Part shown: positions 49,704 to 63,090 of the stretch, piece after piece
Numbering within the stretch: position 1 is the stretch's first letter
Layout: every line of letters starts with the position of its first letter
Assembly (NCBI GenBank): GCA_038502055.1
Contig: JAXRKN010000044.1
Coordinates: forward strand, 4,746,001-4,810,000
Length of the DNA: 64,000 nucleotides
DNA from: Tanytarsus gracilentus
Lineage: Eukaryota; Arthropoda; Insecta; Diptera; Chironomidae
Reading direction: 5' to 3'
Program-made: the position numbers and the translations under genes
The notes under the pieces: model-generated
The model's database searches: none
Told to the model about the DNA's origin: nothing
What the model saw: the letters and a program-made list of their open reading frames with translations, nothing else

Positions 49704-50529
49704 GTGTAACCCACGAAGTGGTGTAACACTTATATGCGCCTATTTCCGTCCGTCCGTCCGTCTGTCTGTTCCATCGAGATCTCGGCTCCTGAGATAGCTA
49801 GAGACTTCTAGTTTTCGCCAAATGGTAGGTCTATGAATTTAGATTCGGCCATTTTAGGAATTATGAGGGTCATGACCACAGGTCGTGCCATGGACAGCCC
49901 TAAATGCCATTTTTCATACAAATTTCCTGTTATATGGCTTCATGTATGTCGTTGAACTCGTATTTGTATCAGGAATCGAAAGGCATTGATAATATTTGAG
50001 GAATGTCTATCATGGCCATCCAAGAGTGCCACCAATGTCCATCACGGCCGGCCAGTAGTGCCCCTAATGTCCATTTTTTAAAAGTATGGCTTCATGTACC
50101 TCATTGAACTCGTAATTTGACCAGGAATCGATTGGCATGTATCTGAAAATGGAACGCAATGGAAAATGGAACACAATGGAAAATGGAACACAATGGAAAA
50201 TGAAACACAATGGAAAATGGAACACAATGGAAAATGAAACACAATGGAAAATGAAACACAATGGAAAATGGAACACAGTGGAAAATGAAACACAATGGAA
50301 AATGAAACACAATGGAAAATGAAACACAATGGAAAATGGAACACAATGGATAATGGAACATAGTGGAAAATGAAACACAATGGAAAATAAAACACAATGG
50401 AAAATGAAAAACAGTGGGAAGCCATTTTGGGAAGCCATTTTTGGGAAGCCAAAAGGAGAGGCCAGAAGGGGAAGCCAAAGGGGAAGCCAAAAGGGAAGCC
50501 AATACTGATCTGTTACAAGTGGGTTACAC
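49704..50529 (-). mobile_element. Minisatellite-bearing repeat element, copy 2 (inverted)
   Basis: Same 11-bp terminal inverted repeat as copy 1 (GTGTAACCCAC at 49704-49714, GTGGGTTACAC at 50519-50529), in the opposite orientation. From 49715 it carries the GTCCGTCC-type run and the unique stretch. About one of the ~130-bp units follows, then the 17-bp array (about 50150-50412) and a short degenerate 13-bp array (about 50413-50500). It is about 826 bp against 1281 bp for copy 1, mostly because of fewer tandem units. The unique stretch is nearly identical to copy 1, which implies recent spread. Similarity continues to about 50570. Confidence 0.7.
50150..50412 (-). repeat. 17-bp minisatellite in repeat copy 2
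   Basis: About 15 copies of the same 17-bp unit as in copy 1, here as its reverse complement AAAATGRAACACAATGG. It is more regular than in copy 1. Both strands give long open frames that are by-products of the repeat. Confidence 0.95.
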
Positions 50530-53500
50530 GGCAACACCCACGTGTGGGTTTTGAAACATTTTTTTTATATTCGGACACCACAAAATAATTTCGTAAGTTG
50601 AGCTGTAAAAAGCTTCCATCAAAAGCGGCATCAGACAAGCTCGAGAGGAAATAAAAGCGGAAAATCGATGGAGAGTGGTCGCATTTATGCAAAATAGTAA
50701 AGCGACGACAGGCGGACTCAAGATTCTGTCTCGCATGTTGACAATGTAAAGAATTGAATTTTCCACACCACAAATGGAGGAAATGAACTCAAAAGAGGAA
50801 AAGGAATGACGTACTTTATCTTAAATCTCTCTCTTTTACTCTCATTGTAGCCACTTTTCATTCTTTTTGATTGCAACATGATTTGAACGATGAACCCAGC
50901 AAGAAATCTCTTTTTTCCAGGAATTTATTGAATCCATGTGATTGAAACATCTTAGAATTTTTAAGTAATTTTTACTGGGTGAATTAAATGATTTTTCAAT
51001 GGATACTTTCATTAGCTTTCATTCACTTCAACTTCAGTGTGACTGCACTGGCAAGTTCTCATATACTATATGATTTGGTTTTAAATTTTAAAGGTTCAAA
51101 TGCTTTTTAACCGACCAGTGGCCACAGATTTTTAAACTTTGCTCTTTCTCGCAACGCATCATGAGATGGAAATTGAAAAACAGGCTCTCTCAAGGATTTT
51201 CATTAAACCACAAATAAAATCTCACACATTATTCGTTAAGTTCCTAAACAGCAATGAAAAATGAGTAAAAGCGATGAGTTTGAGTTTCATGTTAGTTAAA
51301 ATATTTGTAAAGGCTTTTTACAATCCTTTTTGTGCGGGGAAACTTTGCGAAGGACAAAAAGCTCCAAATTTTATTATGTTGAAATCCTTGAAATTAGCTT
51401 TCAACAATAAAAAAGGATTTGCTGAAAGTTTTATAGCCTTACAAAAAAAGCGATAAAATAAAAGCTTAATTTTGAACTGTGTGAATCTCAATTAACCATT
51501 TTAAAATTCCTGGAATTTTAATTAAATTATTTTTTAGTCAATCGAATATTTTTTTAAGTCACCTTGACAACGACACACGTGGGTAACATTTCTATGCGTC
51601 TTGAATGCTCATAGAACATTGAAAGCATTCAGTTTTACCACTTGACTCTTAAGCATACATTACGATCGAGGAAGTGCATAAAGAAATGTCAAAGAGCAGG
51701 ATTTAAATCCATTTTCTGCCTTCTCTCACTTAATAACTCAGAAAGATTCTCTCGAGAGTTGAGCACTTGACGAGAGCTTCATAGTTGGCTGCTTTATTTG
51801 CTTGATGGGATTAAATCAATTTCGAAAGCATCATGAAGGTGGAACTCACATCCTGCCGCAGCGTACACTTGACCCAGTTTTGGCCTTATAAAAAAAGAGT
51901 AAAGAAAAATTAATGGCGGTGCGGATGCATTTTATGATTTTCTATCAAATTGTTTTTTGCTGAAATTAAAAAGAGTGAAAAGTCGGAAAAGTCTGTAGTT
52001 TTTTTTCTGTGTAATAACATTTTTACTTTATTTTTGCTTTACCTCCATTTCACCAAAGTACATTTTTAAAGTGAGTGCATCAATCAGCTACATCTCGACA
52101 AAAAAATCTTATTAAAATTAATTTAAAAATTTTAGAGTGTTGGTCAAAAGTTTGAGACGAATTTTTAGTGGTTACATAGAAATTTATTTGGATATCGCTG
52201 ACTGATGCTATTTCTTGTGATGATCTCGACAATCAATTTTTTTAATAATTTTGAACATATTGAAATGTTTTTGAGAGCTTTTTTGAAAATTTTTTAAATT
52301 CAATTGTTTTTGTAACAAAACTCAAATAAACTTTGAAAGCTCTGAAAGTTTTCCTTCTCATTTTAGGAACTTCTTTTGAGAAATTTAACAATTTTCAAAG
52401 CAAAAGTAATTCTTGTATTTTTACAGCAATTAAGCTGAAGATTTTATCTTTTCATTTTCAATCTGTGTTTTAAAAGTAATTTAATTAAGTTTTCAATCTC
52501 TTCCGAAAAGCTCTCAAAACCAACTCATTTTTCATCTCCAATTTGTATTTTCTTTTCATGTAATTAACTTCTATCACCACGGTTAAAATTATTTCAATTT
52601 ATGATAAGGAAACTTATGAGAAAAATGTCAACCATGAGTTGCAGCACACAATTTTTATTTTTATAATCTTCAACTATCAATAGCTCTTGTATGTTGCACT
52701 TCTGTCGTTCTCTCTTATGATATCTCACAAAAGATTGATGAACTCATTCCGCTGGCATTTTTCTCTTCCATTTCATTTTTAACATTTTTTACTCTTCATA
52801 TCATCTTCTTTTCCATCCACATGTTCTGCACAAACAAACTTAATATATTTTTCTCTGCGACTATATTTTTTATTTTATAAATAAATAAGAATTTCATTCT
52901 TTCAAATTTACTCTTTTCAACTAATTTTAAAGCAATTTTTATTCTCTTTTTGAGTAAATTGAAAATATTTGACTTCACCATTCTGATAAAGTTTTCTTTA
53001 ACGGCCTTTGACTTTTTGAACTCGAAAAATTCCGGGAATTTTTATGCAGAGCTTAAAACAATTTTTTTTGTGGAATTTAACACTTTTCAAAAACTCCCAA
53101 AAAATTTCAAACACAACAAGCCGTTAAACACTTTCTAATTAAATTTATCGTCTATTGAATATGAATTTTTGTGTGTTGGTTTGCACGTGACTAACAAATG
53201 TTTCAATGCATTTTCTGTGATCATCATTACATTAATTTTTTGCCACTCACATATGCTAAAACATTCAAACATTAATAATTTCTCTTATGTGTTTGTGTAT
53301 GTGGTAACTAATGCCATTTATTATTGATGTTTTAAATTATTATTTTGGACAGAGAGTTTGCAGAGGTTTGCCAAAAAAAATATCTATCGACTCGATATTA
53401 ATTCATTGATTTCACTTTATTGCCATCACAAAAAGTTTTGTTTTTATAAAATCCTTTATCCTAAGTAGCAGTTTAAAAAGGATGATTGTGGGAGGAAAAA

Positions 53501-56500
53501 CTATTTTTTATTAAAGCTCAGGATAACAATGGTCATCAATCATTCAGTGTCTAATAAAATAAGAAAAATTGCTTTATGGTGTTGAAGGAGGAAGAAAAAA
53601 ATCATCTTTATCGGAACACATGTCGTGCTAAGACAGTTTAAAGTTTTAAAAACATGTTCTTACGATGCATCTTCAGTTTATGTGACTTTAAACTGTTTTA
53701 ATTATTATATAGTAAAATATTTGAAGTTAACGACTCTTTTAGAATCAATTTTTGAACTACAAATTTCATTGTAATAAATATTTTTAAAATTTTTGAACTT
53801 AAATTATAGTTGATTGAAAATTTTGGAGTTTTTAGAAATTAATCAATTTGAATTTAAAACATTAATAAAATTAACAAATCGTTTTGAATTTAAAATTTCA
53901 TCATTTCATTTAAAAAAATAAATTTCCTATTAATACTAATTACTACTTAAATATTAGTTCAAATTTTGAACTTTATCAAACCTCAAAGGATTAAAAACTT
54001 TTTTCCATCAATTAAAAACTCAATAAAAGAAAACAAATATAGGGTTTGTTGTTGTGTTCAGGTTCAAATGTGAAAGTTCTTTATAATATAGTTTTCTCTC
54101 TTTTATTAATATGAAAAATGAATCTACGATGCTTTCTCATCTCTTCAAACTGTTATAGAAAAATATATGTAGTTTTATTCTATGTATGGTTTGAGCTTTC
54201 ATTTCCCTTCTGTGCCATAAAAATTATCATTCTCATCATATGTTTATGCGGATGTAGTTTTATTCTCTCTCTAATAATAGGTTCATCAACTGTACTCTGA
54301 GTGTGTAAAAAATATTTTTTTTTTCTATTTCTCATTTTTCTATCGCATCAAATCTGGATGTCTTTAAAAGTTCTTATCATTCTTTTTCATTTCCTCTATG
54401 TTGATATGTTATGCATTTAAACAACAGATATTTCCTTTATTATTAAAATTTTTCATCATCTAACGAGTGGTTGGGTTTGTCATCGCTTTTTATTTTTAAG
54501 TAGGTGTGAAAGCAATTTGATTGTTTTGATACAGAAATTTATTGGTGGATTGTGTGAAGGAGCAAGGGGAAGGAAGGGAGGAGAAAATACATTAATTTAT
54601 GCTTCTTTTAGACGTATTAAAATATGTTGCTCTTGTGTACTCTATGTGTGGTGTATTTCATCTTAATTTCTTTTATTGAATTTTTTTTCTATTTTTATTT
54701 CGTAGCATGGGAAAATAACATCAAAATGACTCTTTTCCTCATCTTATACATGACATGATATTGTCAACAGCTTTATAGTAAATCCTAAACTTTTTTTCTT
54801 TGCGCGTATATGTGTGAGATTTTGAACTATTTTAGCCATATGTGTCTCTCATCTGCTTGTTTTTGTTTGTGTGTGTGTGTGTTAGTCGTGGATTGTTACC
54901 CATATTTGTCCGAACCTTTTTGTCTTTTCACTTGACATTTTTAAAAAATCTTTTTGAGATAGTTTGAGAGAAATTTTTAAAAATCTTTGAGACTAAAAGT
55001 AAGAGCTTTAAAATGTGTCACTTTTGAGGAAGGAAAAGGTTCAATTTTATTATTAAATAAAATTTAAAAATTGTCTCTCAAGCCATCATCAAAAATTTTA
55101 TTTCATCAACAAAAAGTAATTAGAAGAGATCTCAATTTATGGTTTTCAATAACGAAATAAAATTTTAAAATGAAAAAGTTCATTTGGTATTGCGTAAGTC
55201 CGGAAATTTACGGTTCTATTTTCATCTGCACAATATATGGAGATTTATTTCTATTTGTAACAATTTTTTTTTTCTTAAATTTATTCAAACGCTGTTTTTT
55301 GTGTATCTTCATGACGCTTTTTATTTTATGTACGACTAAACATATATCTTACGTAAATGTAATATGAAATTCGTTATTATTGTTTTCTGCTCTTATTTAA
55401 AAGAATTTTAAAATTTATTTCTTCTATATAACCTTTAATATTTATTAATTTATGTGTCCTCGTGACCTAAAAACTATTTTACGAACTATAATTTTTTTAT
55501 TGCCAATTTTTTTAATATACGTAAATTAATTAATGCTTTTTGAATACATAAGAAAGTGAGAGGAGGGATGATATTTTCCTGGATATTTAAAAGATGTTGT
55601 TTGTTTACATTGAGCTTTTCAAGTTTTACCAATTTAAAAGCTGTGAGCAATGTAAATTGAAAATTGTCCCTGGAAATCAACTCAAGGGACTTTATTTTGA
55701 TCCTCCACCTCGCCATGAATCATGAAAATTATTTCATTTGAATTTTAAACTTCATATAAGGCAGTGATTTTCATGTGATAAACTGTGCCTTTAATTTTGC
55801 TCGTTATTATCCTCCACAAAAAAGTTTTATCGATTATAAATATTTAGTTCTTGTGGTAATCCATGAAACACTTTTTTTCTTTCTTTCTTGATAAACTTTT
55901 TTAATGATAAATTTTTTCTCCTTTCAAACATGAAATTTTCCATTTTCATTTCTTTCAAGTAAAGGTAAAAATTGTTGTTTCGCGTAGAAAATGATTTTGT
56001 TTGTCTATTTTTAATATAAGGAAAAAATTTTGAAAGTTTTTTAATGAGGAAGTATAGGAGGGATATAACAAGAGTTCTTCTTCGTCCGTCTTGCATTTCT
56101 CATCGTAAAAAAGCACAATTGAAAAAAATTAATTTCAACGTTCAACGCTTTTTTTCTTTTGGTGGGAGCGAGAAAGCGAGAAAAAGATTTTTTGAGGGAA
56201 AAAACTTCTCTTTTGTGCGGTCATCAAAACATCTGTTTCATATTCACATTTTTTTCAAACTGTTTCTTGTATTCGACATTTCACATCGTCGTCAAATATA
56301 ATTTTTATTCCTTTTTTTTATGCAACAAATATTCAATTTTTGCCCAGTGAGAAAAATTTTAAGGTACACATGGATAAACGATCCAAAAAGAAGGGTAATA
56401 AAGTTACATGAACGTCACTTAGAAAGTGATTAAAAAAAGTCAAAAAGTTGCAACGCTTTTTAAAGGTCCATTAAATATTAAAAATTAAATTTAAAAAATT

Positions 56501-57569
56501 TTGAGGGGTTAAAAAATTACGGGTCTAATGAAAAGGGTCAAAATTAGTTACAGTTGATCCAAAATTATTCAACAATTGTTTGAAATTGACTCGATAGATT
56601 TAAAATTGATCCCTAAAAAATTTAAATTTTTTCCATTAAAAACCCAAAAAAAAATTCACTCACTGGGCATGTATGTGAAACCTTGAAATGATCAATGAAG
56701 AATGGAACAAAAAATTATTCCGAACATAAAAAAGAAGAGACGCTATTGAGAATGCTGATAAGCAATTGTCCATTCAACAAACACATACGATTCAATCTTT
56801 AATATATTTTATAAACTTTTTTTTGAAAAATTTATTGCTTAGATTGTCATTCATTCATGTCGTTCGAGCATGAAGAAAATCAAGTAGAATAAAATATTTA
56901 TTTTCCTCTACATATAAATTAAACCTCAAACTTATTTCATCTCTTCGCGTCTCCTTTTATTTTCTTTGTGCGTCGAATAGCATTCTGAATTGTGCTGTTT
57001 TATTTTTCATACCAACATTTTAAAGTTTCTTATGCGATAATTCTCGTATAAAATATATATATTTATATTTATTTTATTTATTTTTTATAATATTCTTCGG
57101 AATTAAGTGACCACAAATAATTTCTTAACATTGATAATTCTAATGATTCACCTAAAATGTTATTCTAATAGTAGACTCCCAACTCTTGCTAAATGATCTC
57201 GTGATGATCAGCAAAAGATACTGAAACCACCGAATCTTGCTTGGTGAATTCCCTGCGTCGATAATCTGCGGCTGTGTGTGTGAAAGTCATAAAATAAACA
57301 TTTGTCATGCATAAATACCGAAATTATTATTCTCTAATCCACTAAAGGCATTAAAACTTATCATGCATGTGCGACATCTTGGCACGAGCTTCCAATTTGA
57401 ATTAATTAGGGGACATGTCAGGAGCGTCGTGACAAAAAATTTAAATTTCTTAAATACGTTAAAATTTATAAATTGCTTCTCAAGTTTCAATCAAATTTCT
57501 CAATTATCAAACGTAATTTGAGAAATTAATCAATTTGAAAATCTAATTAATGCCTTTCAAAATTGCATT
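50530..57569. other. 7-kb non-coding region
   Basis: AT-rich with many T-runs on the plus strand and no supported gene. A (GT)n microsatellite lies near 54870-54884. Because the SIFamide-receptor-like gene ends at 57570 on the minus strand, part of this could be a long 3' UTR or hold further 3' exons of that gene, as neural genes often have. That is inference. Confidence 0.5.
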
Positions 57570-59158
57570 TCATCTCTTACCAGTTCGAATTGGCTCTCCA
57601 AACGAGAAAATGGAGTCTTGTTTCACCAAACGTTGCCGACGCTGGGCCGAATTAGTCGAAATCAATGACGTACAGCTATCTTGGCTATTTATCAACGATG
57701 ATGGTCGATTTTCTTCGATCAATGATATTTCCGTGTCCTGCTTGGACAATGTCTTGCGCTTCTGTTCCATGTAGGCGTTTTGGAAGTTTTGTCGTAAAAT
57801 CGATTCCTTTCTCAGATCCGTACATGAGTCGATGGAGGAGGAGAAGCTTCTCTTTGACTCGCAATAAGACACCTGGGAATTTTGTTTCGACAAAATCGAT
57901 CCATTACTATCCTGTTTTATCAACGCCTTGCATGAGTTTGAACTATCTTGACGCACCAAATAGTCCGTCATATGGTCAGACTTATTTTGATTATTAGCCA
58001 AAATCTGTCTCGTCGACTGCACACTCACGCTCGAGTCTTGCTTGAGCAAAATTTGTCGCGATAAATTGCTATTTTGCTTCGATAAGCCCGCATGCTTTCT
58101 GTTGTTCATGTTCGATTGGTCGTAGATGAAGGACACGGCATCAGATTTAATGGATGGACTGCATGGTGCCTCACGAGTGCTATTATATTTGTTATAGTGT
58201 GACGATTTTCTCGTTGACGATGTTGATATGGCAACGGTCTCGTAGTACCTATTTACGAGGAGTTATGTGGTTACTTTGTAATTGCCATTTTTTTCATTTC
58301 TCTTACCTCAAACGTCCCCAACATTTGCGTGATGCCCAAATGGCTTTAAAGCCCCGACGATATTTGTCGTTAAATGAGTAGAGGAGGGGATTAATGCAGC
58401 TATTGGCAGAGCCTAACCACTGTGCAATTGGCGTAAAGAGAATGAAAAATTCCTCATGTCGTGAACTGAATGCTCGACCTACGCACCACGACCGCACAAT
58501 ACAGCAATGCAAGGGAAAGAAAATTAATTCGGAACAATTAAGTTTAAAATTTATTGCAATCTGTGGTTAGCAAATTTGTGAAGGCATCCTTACCGAACTT
58601 TATTATGGTGAATGTTATGTAGAGTGGAAGCCATGAAATTACAAACACAAAGACCACGGAGGCCAACATTTTAACAACTTTCATTTTGGACTGCTGTTGA
58701 ATTCGATCTTTTTGTGAGTCCTTTGTTGTTGTCTCACCAGGAATTTCTCGGTACGAAACCTGAGGGTGAAAGATGAGTAAAGAATAATTTAAAAAAAGTT
58801 TGTTACGGTTTGAATTATTTTAATAAAAAAACTTTAAAAAATTGTTTCAAATAAAATTTAAATACTCACCTTCACCCATATTAAAGTGTAGCAGACGAAT
58901 ATGAGAATTGTTGGAAGTAAAAAGCGCATGCAAAGGTTTGCAACAATGAAAAATGACGTTTCATTGAACCACTCGTGTTGCGGCCAAATTTCATAGCACA
59001 TCTCGATATCCGGACGACTCTCAAACATCGGTGACAGATCGAAATAAATCAGCCACGGTGAGGTTAGAAAGAGTGCAAACAGCCATATTCCAAAAATCAT
59101 CGCTTTTGCGCGCTTTTTTGTGATTTGCTTTTTTAAAGGCCACCAAATTGCCATGAAT
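57570..59158 (-). CDS. SIFamide-receptor-like GPCR, 3' exons only
   Basis: Four 3' exons, 59158-58870, 58759-58594, 58478-58307 and 58248-57570, in phase. The first begins just after the TM3 arginine (R|FMAIWWPLKKQITKKRA). TM4 and TM5 follow (AMIFGIWLFALFLTSPWLIY; LLPTILIFVCYTLIWVK). Then come TM6 (VVFVFVISWLPLYITF) and TM7 (IAQWLGSANSCINPLLYSFN), followed by YRRGFKAIWASRKCWGRLRY and STRKSSHY. The WWPLK segment and C-terminal CxGRLRYYxxVAI pattern fit insect SIFamide receptors, which couple peptide binding to feeding, sleep and mating control. The long tail carries seven [KR]Q[DN][ST]-type repeats. TM1-TM3 exons are not seen. The end reads TGKR-stop, but G|GTAAGAG at 57579-57573 could be a donor to a further exon. 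Confidence 0.85.
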
Positions 59159-61632
59159 CTGTAAGAGATGAGAGAAATAAAAGGTATTAAAACTTTCAAA
59201 TGTCTCATTAGACTTCACCGCACTGAATTGATATGAAATTTAATGAGGAAGCAGCAACTTTGTGCCATCGACATAAAATTTCTATGTGAGTGAATTTAGA
59301 GAAAACACTTTTTGGGGAAAATATTTTCTGCTAAAAAATCTGAACAAATGGCACAGCAAAAACACAAAAGCTCATGACTTTTTACGATCTTGTTTCATCA
59401 GTTAGCGCTTTATGATGCAAATAAAATAAAGCTCAAATCTCAGTGATTAAATTATTTTTAAAAGCTCTTTTGATTTTTTAAAAATCATTAAAAAAGTTTA
59501 AAATTAAAAAACCCTTTTTAGACGCATCCTCAAATTGGTCTTTTTGGGAAAAAGCTACAAAAACTTTCATTATCCTCTTAAGCATCGAAGCTTTAAATAG
59601 ATCGTTCTTGAAGTGTGAAGTGAGAAATTCCACTTTGATATGTGTGTACACACTCTATGCCAATGTCAAGTGCACGAGGAAAAAAATTCTAACATCAAAT
59701 TGATGCTGCACATATGGCGAGAGATACACTTGACACACGAGCGTTAAACAAAGCGTTGGAATGCATAAAATTTTCATTTAATTCCACATCGTCGATGCTC
59801 GATTCAGTATGAGAGGATAGTGAGCGAAAAAATCATTATCATTTTCATCTCAAATCCGCCAGATCCACACGATCGCGTGTTAATCCATCTGCACTTTAAT
59901 ACAATTTGCGTGTGACGATGAGAAAATTTATTCATCTCGAGATTGAAATTTTCTTCTTCTTATTTAATAAGAAAAATATGCAAGAAAATGCACCGAGGCA
60001 TTTAATTATGTCTTACGGTTGAGGAAGAAGAATTTCCTTAAACTTTGCGGGAAAATCTCTGCAATTTTCTTCCCTCTTCCTTAACTGCCCACAGGTATTT
60101 TTGCATTTTATTCTGTATTATAATCCAAGCACATTGCAATTCCGACACAGATCTCGAATTTTCTCATCGCACTGTGATTGGAAGAGAGTTTCGTAGAAAA
60201 GTTTCTTCAACTTAACTGGGAAGTGACATGGCGAGTGTAGGAACTTTAAAAACTTCACAAAATGAAAAGCATTCTTAAAGCTTTCATAAAGCTTTCTAAT
60301 TTAAATAAAAAAAAGCTCAATCGAGCTTTTATTTAAATTTTAAATCTTCAAACATCAACTCTTGAATCATGTTAACCCCTCTTAAATTTTTAGTTCATCC
60401 TAGAGCTTGACCGACACTACGCATAGCTTAAAAAATTCTCAGCTTGGAGAAAAAAAAAATGAAGATGAAAAATCTCCGAGATTGAATTTGCACAGTAATT
60501 GCATGAGGGAAGATTTCAAGTGTTTGCATTGCACGGAGCATCAATTGAGTTGCCGTTAATTTTTAATTTTATCAAGAACCCTCCGACATTGACCTTGACA
60601 ATGATTGATGGTAAATTCCGTTCTTCGTGTCTGCACTTCAACATCATCTTGAGTTCAAGGAGGAAAATTCGTTTCCATCAACAGAGAAATAGTACATAAA
60701 GAATTTTTCCATTTAAGGAGAAACGTTTCCGCTTTTAAAAAAAAGTTCTTCAAACCAAAAGTGTGCTGTCGTTGCCATTAAATGAGCTTCTCCCCTCTAC
60801 AAAATGGCAATGATTTCTTTCAATCTTTTTAGTATTATTTTTATAGAGTTTTACGATCTTCTCTCCCCATTTGCGAGACATACAGGAAGAGAATGAATGA
60901 AAATTTGTTTTTATGGCACCAACTATTGCCATCCGATGACTTTGCGTGGGAGACAGGACATAAAATCAAATTATAGCGTAAGCGATTAATTTCTATTTTT
61001 CAAAAGCACTTATATGGCGCTTTAAATAAAATTTCATCGAGGGTTGAGTGAATGGCAATTTTATTAATTGATAAACGTGTAAAATTTTATAACTAGTTTG
61101 AAGTAATTTCCATTTTTTACAGTCAATTAGTGGATGAGAAGAGTTTTTGAGGATTTTGAGGAGTTGATTTTTAATTGGAATATTTTCACTAAAAATTCTC
61201 ATTTCAATGAAAAGTGTCCAATTGTGATCACAATAATATTTTTGATGATATTTTTTAACATAGACTCTCGACCCTAAAATTACATAAATTTTCTTTGAAG
61301 TGATTGAGCTTATGAGTCTTGATCTCATAAAATTTTGTGACTTTTAGAGCCAGAAAGACTTTTGTCATACGATTTGCAGCTTATATGTCACTTCACCATG
61401 GGTTGATCGTAAAGAAATTTATGTATCAAATTGAAATTTTCTTAATAGAGCGCATAAAATCCAAAACCAACGATTGATGGCTTTAGTGTGCAGATATTGA
61501 CAGAAGTAAAAATTTTTAGGAGTTTTCATTAAATTTTATGATCTAACACAGTTTTTATTCGAGCAAATTATAAGATTTTATTTTCTTCTCTATAAAAATT
61601 TATTATTTATGAATATTTCAACTTTTTCATGC
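59159..61632. other. Intron or intergenic region upstream of the GPCR exons
   Basis: No TM1-TM3 exon of the receptor is recognisable on the minus strand here. The sequence is AT-rich. A hairpin-forming inverted repeat lies at 60299-60338. The right end holds the 3' UTR of the alpha-tubulin gene with an AATAAA near 61600. Confidence 0.5.
60299..60338. repeat. Short inverted repeat (hairpin)
   Basis: ATTTAAATAAAA(AAAA)GCTC, a 4-base loop AATC, then GAGCTTTTATTTAAAT. The stem is about 16 bp with a four-A bulge. No function is known; AT-rich hairpins arise often by chance in such sequence. Confidence 0.5.
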
Positions 61633-63090
61633 TTAAAATTCTTCACCATAATCTTCCTCATCAAAATAGCCATCCACAGTGTCACCTGCAATTTCCTCAT
61701 AATCCTTCTCAAGTGCTGCCAAATTTTCTCGTGCCTCAGTGAATTCTCCTTCCTCCATTCCCTCGCCGACATACCAATGGACAAAAGCTCGCTTCGCGTA
61801 CATGAGATCAAACTTTTGATTGAGTCGACTCCAAGCTTCTGAAACGGCCGTTGAATTTGCGAGCATGCAGACAGCTTTCGAGGACTTTGCACAATCTCCA
61901 GTTGGAACGAAGCACGGACGCGACTCATTGATTCCAATTTTAAATCCCGTGGGTGACCAATCAACAAAAGAAATGTGCTTCTTCGACTTGATAGTGGTGA
62001 TCGCTGCGTTGACATCTTTTGGAACGACATCACCTCTATAAAGCATACAGCAGCCCATGAACTTTCCTCGTGCCAAGTCACATTTGACCATGATGTTGCT
62101 GTTGTCGAAAGCTTCACTTGTAAGATCGCCGATTGAGTTGGAAACTATAAAGATTTAAATTTAAAAAATGTTTTAACAAAATTGTGAAATTAACTCACCA
62201 TGCATTGCACGATCAGCGGAAGCAAGCGGTGCATATGACACCAGTGGGAAGTGGATGCGTGGAAATGGAACTAAATTTGTTTGAAATTCATTGAGATCCA
62301 CATTCATGTCACCCTTATAGCGAAGCGATGCCGTAGCCGACGAAACAACCTGAGCCACGAGACGATTGAGATTCGTGTAACACGGCATTGGAACGCCCAA
62401 TTTCTTGGAACAAATATCATAAGTTGCCTCATTATCCATCATGAAGGTGCAATCGCTGTTGTCCAATGTTGTGTGAGTGGTTAGGACGGTGTTGTAAGGC
62501 TCAACGACAGCCGATGAGATTTTTGGTGACGGATAAACGCCATATTGCAATCGAACCTTCTTCGAGTACTCACTCGTGATGCGCTCAGTTAAAAGTGATG
62601 TAAATCCACTGCCAGTTCCGCCGCCAAACGAATTGTAAATTAAAAATCCTTGAAATCCATCACAATTTTCGGACAATTTTTGAAGTTGATCCATGACCGG
62701 TTCGATGTACTGGCGGCCAATTGTGTAATGACCACGAGCATAATTATTTGCAGCATCTTCCTTTCCCGTTATCATGAAATTGGGATTGAAGAGCTTCTTG
62801 TACATTCCATGCTGAATTCCCTGAATTACTGATTGCTCGAGATCGACAAAGAGAGCACGTGGAACAACTTTGCCACTTTGCGTATCGCTGAAGAAAGTCC
62901 CCATGTTATCATCGACTTTTGTTTCGAGAAGACTTCCATCCTGCTGAATGCCATGCTCAAGTGTAAAAAGTTCCCAACATGCGTTACCCATCTGAACGCC
63001 AGCTTGACCGACATGTAGAGACAAAACTTCACGCTGAAATTTTATTTTTGACTTTTTGTGGGGTTTAAATTAACTTTCAACACTCACCAT
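61633..63090 (-). CDS. Divergent alpha-tubulin
   Basis: Exon 1 contributes only the ATG (63090-63088); exons 2 and 3 are 63033-62199 and 62144-61633, giving 449 residues. M|REVLSLHVGQAGVQMGNACW is the alpha-tubulin start, and the ATG-only first exon is common in tubulin genes. The GTP motif GGGTGSG lies at 138-144 and the C-terminal YVGEGMEEGEF helix is intact. Oddities: the loop after Lys40 is about four residues shorter than usual; many core substitutions occur (YAPLASADRAMHG, DLARGKFMGCC, TGDCAKSSKAV); and the acidic tail ends EEDYGEEF, with Phe where most alpha-tubulins have Tyr. Such divergence resembles germline-specific isoforms such as Drosophila alphaTub67C. Orthology is not proven. 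The gene lies upstream of the receptor exons on the same strand and may be inside that gene's intron. Confidence 0.93.

Noticed and set aside
49394..49729. 111-codon minus-strand frame
   Set aside because: Runs into the repeat terminus, has no family resemblance and no promoter or splice support.
50064..50537. Long minus-strand frames of 124-157 codons and a plus-strand frame
   Set aside because: Same minisatellite as in repeat copy 1, read through; not coding.
52796..57490. Several 60-90 codon frames rich in Phe, Leu, Ile and Lys
   Set aside because: Typical random open frames in T-rich DNA; no conserved motif or splice structure.
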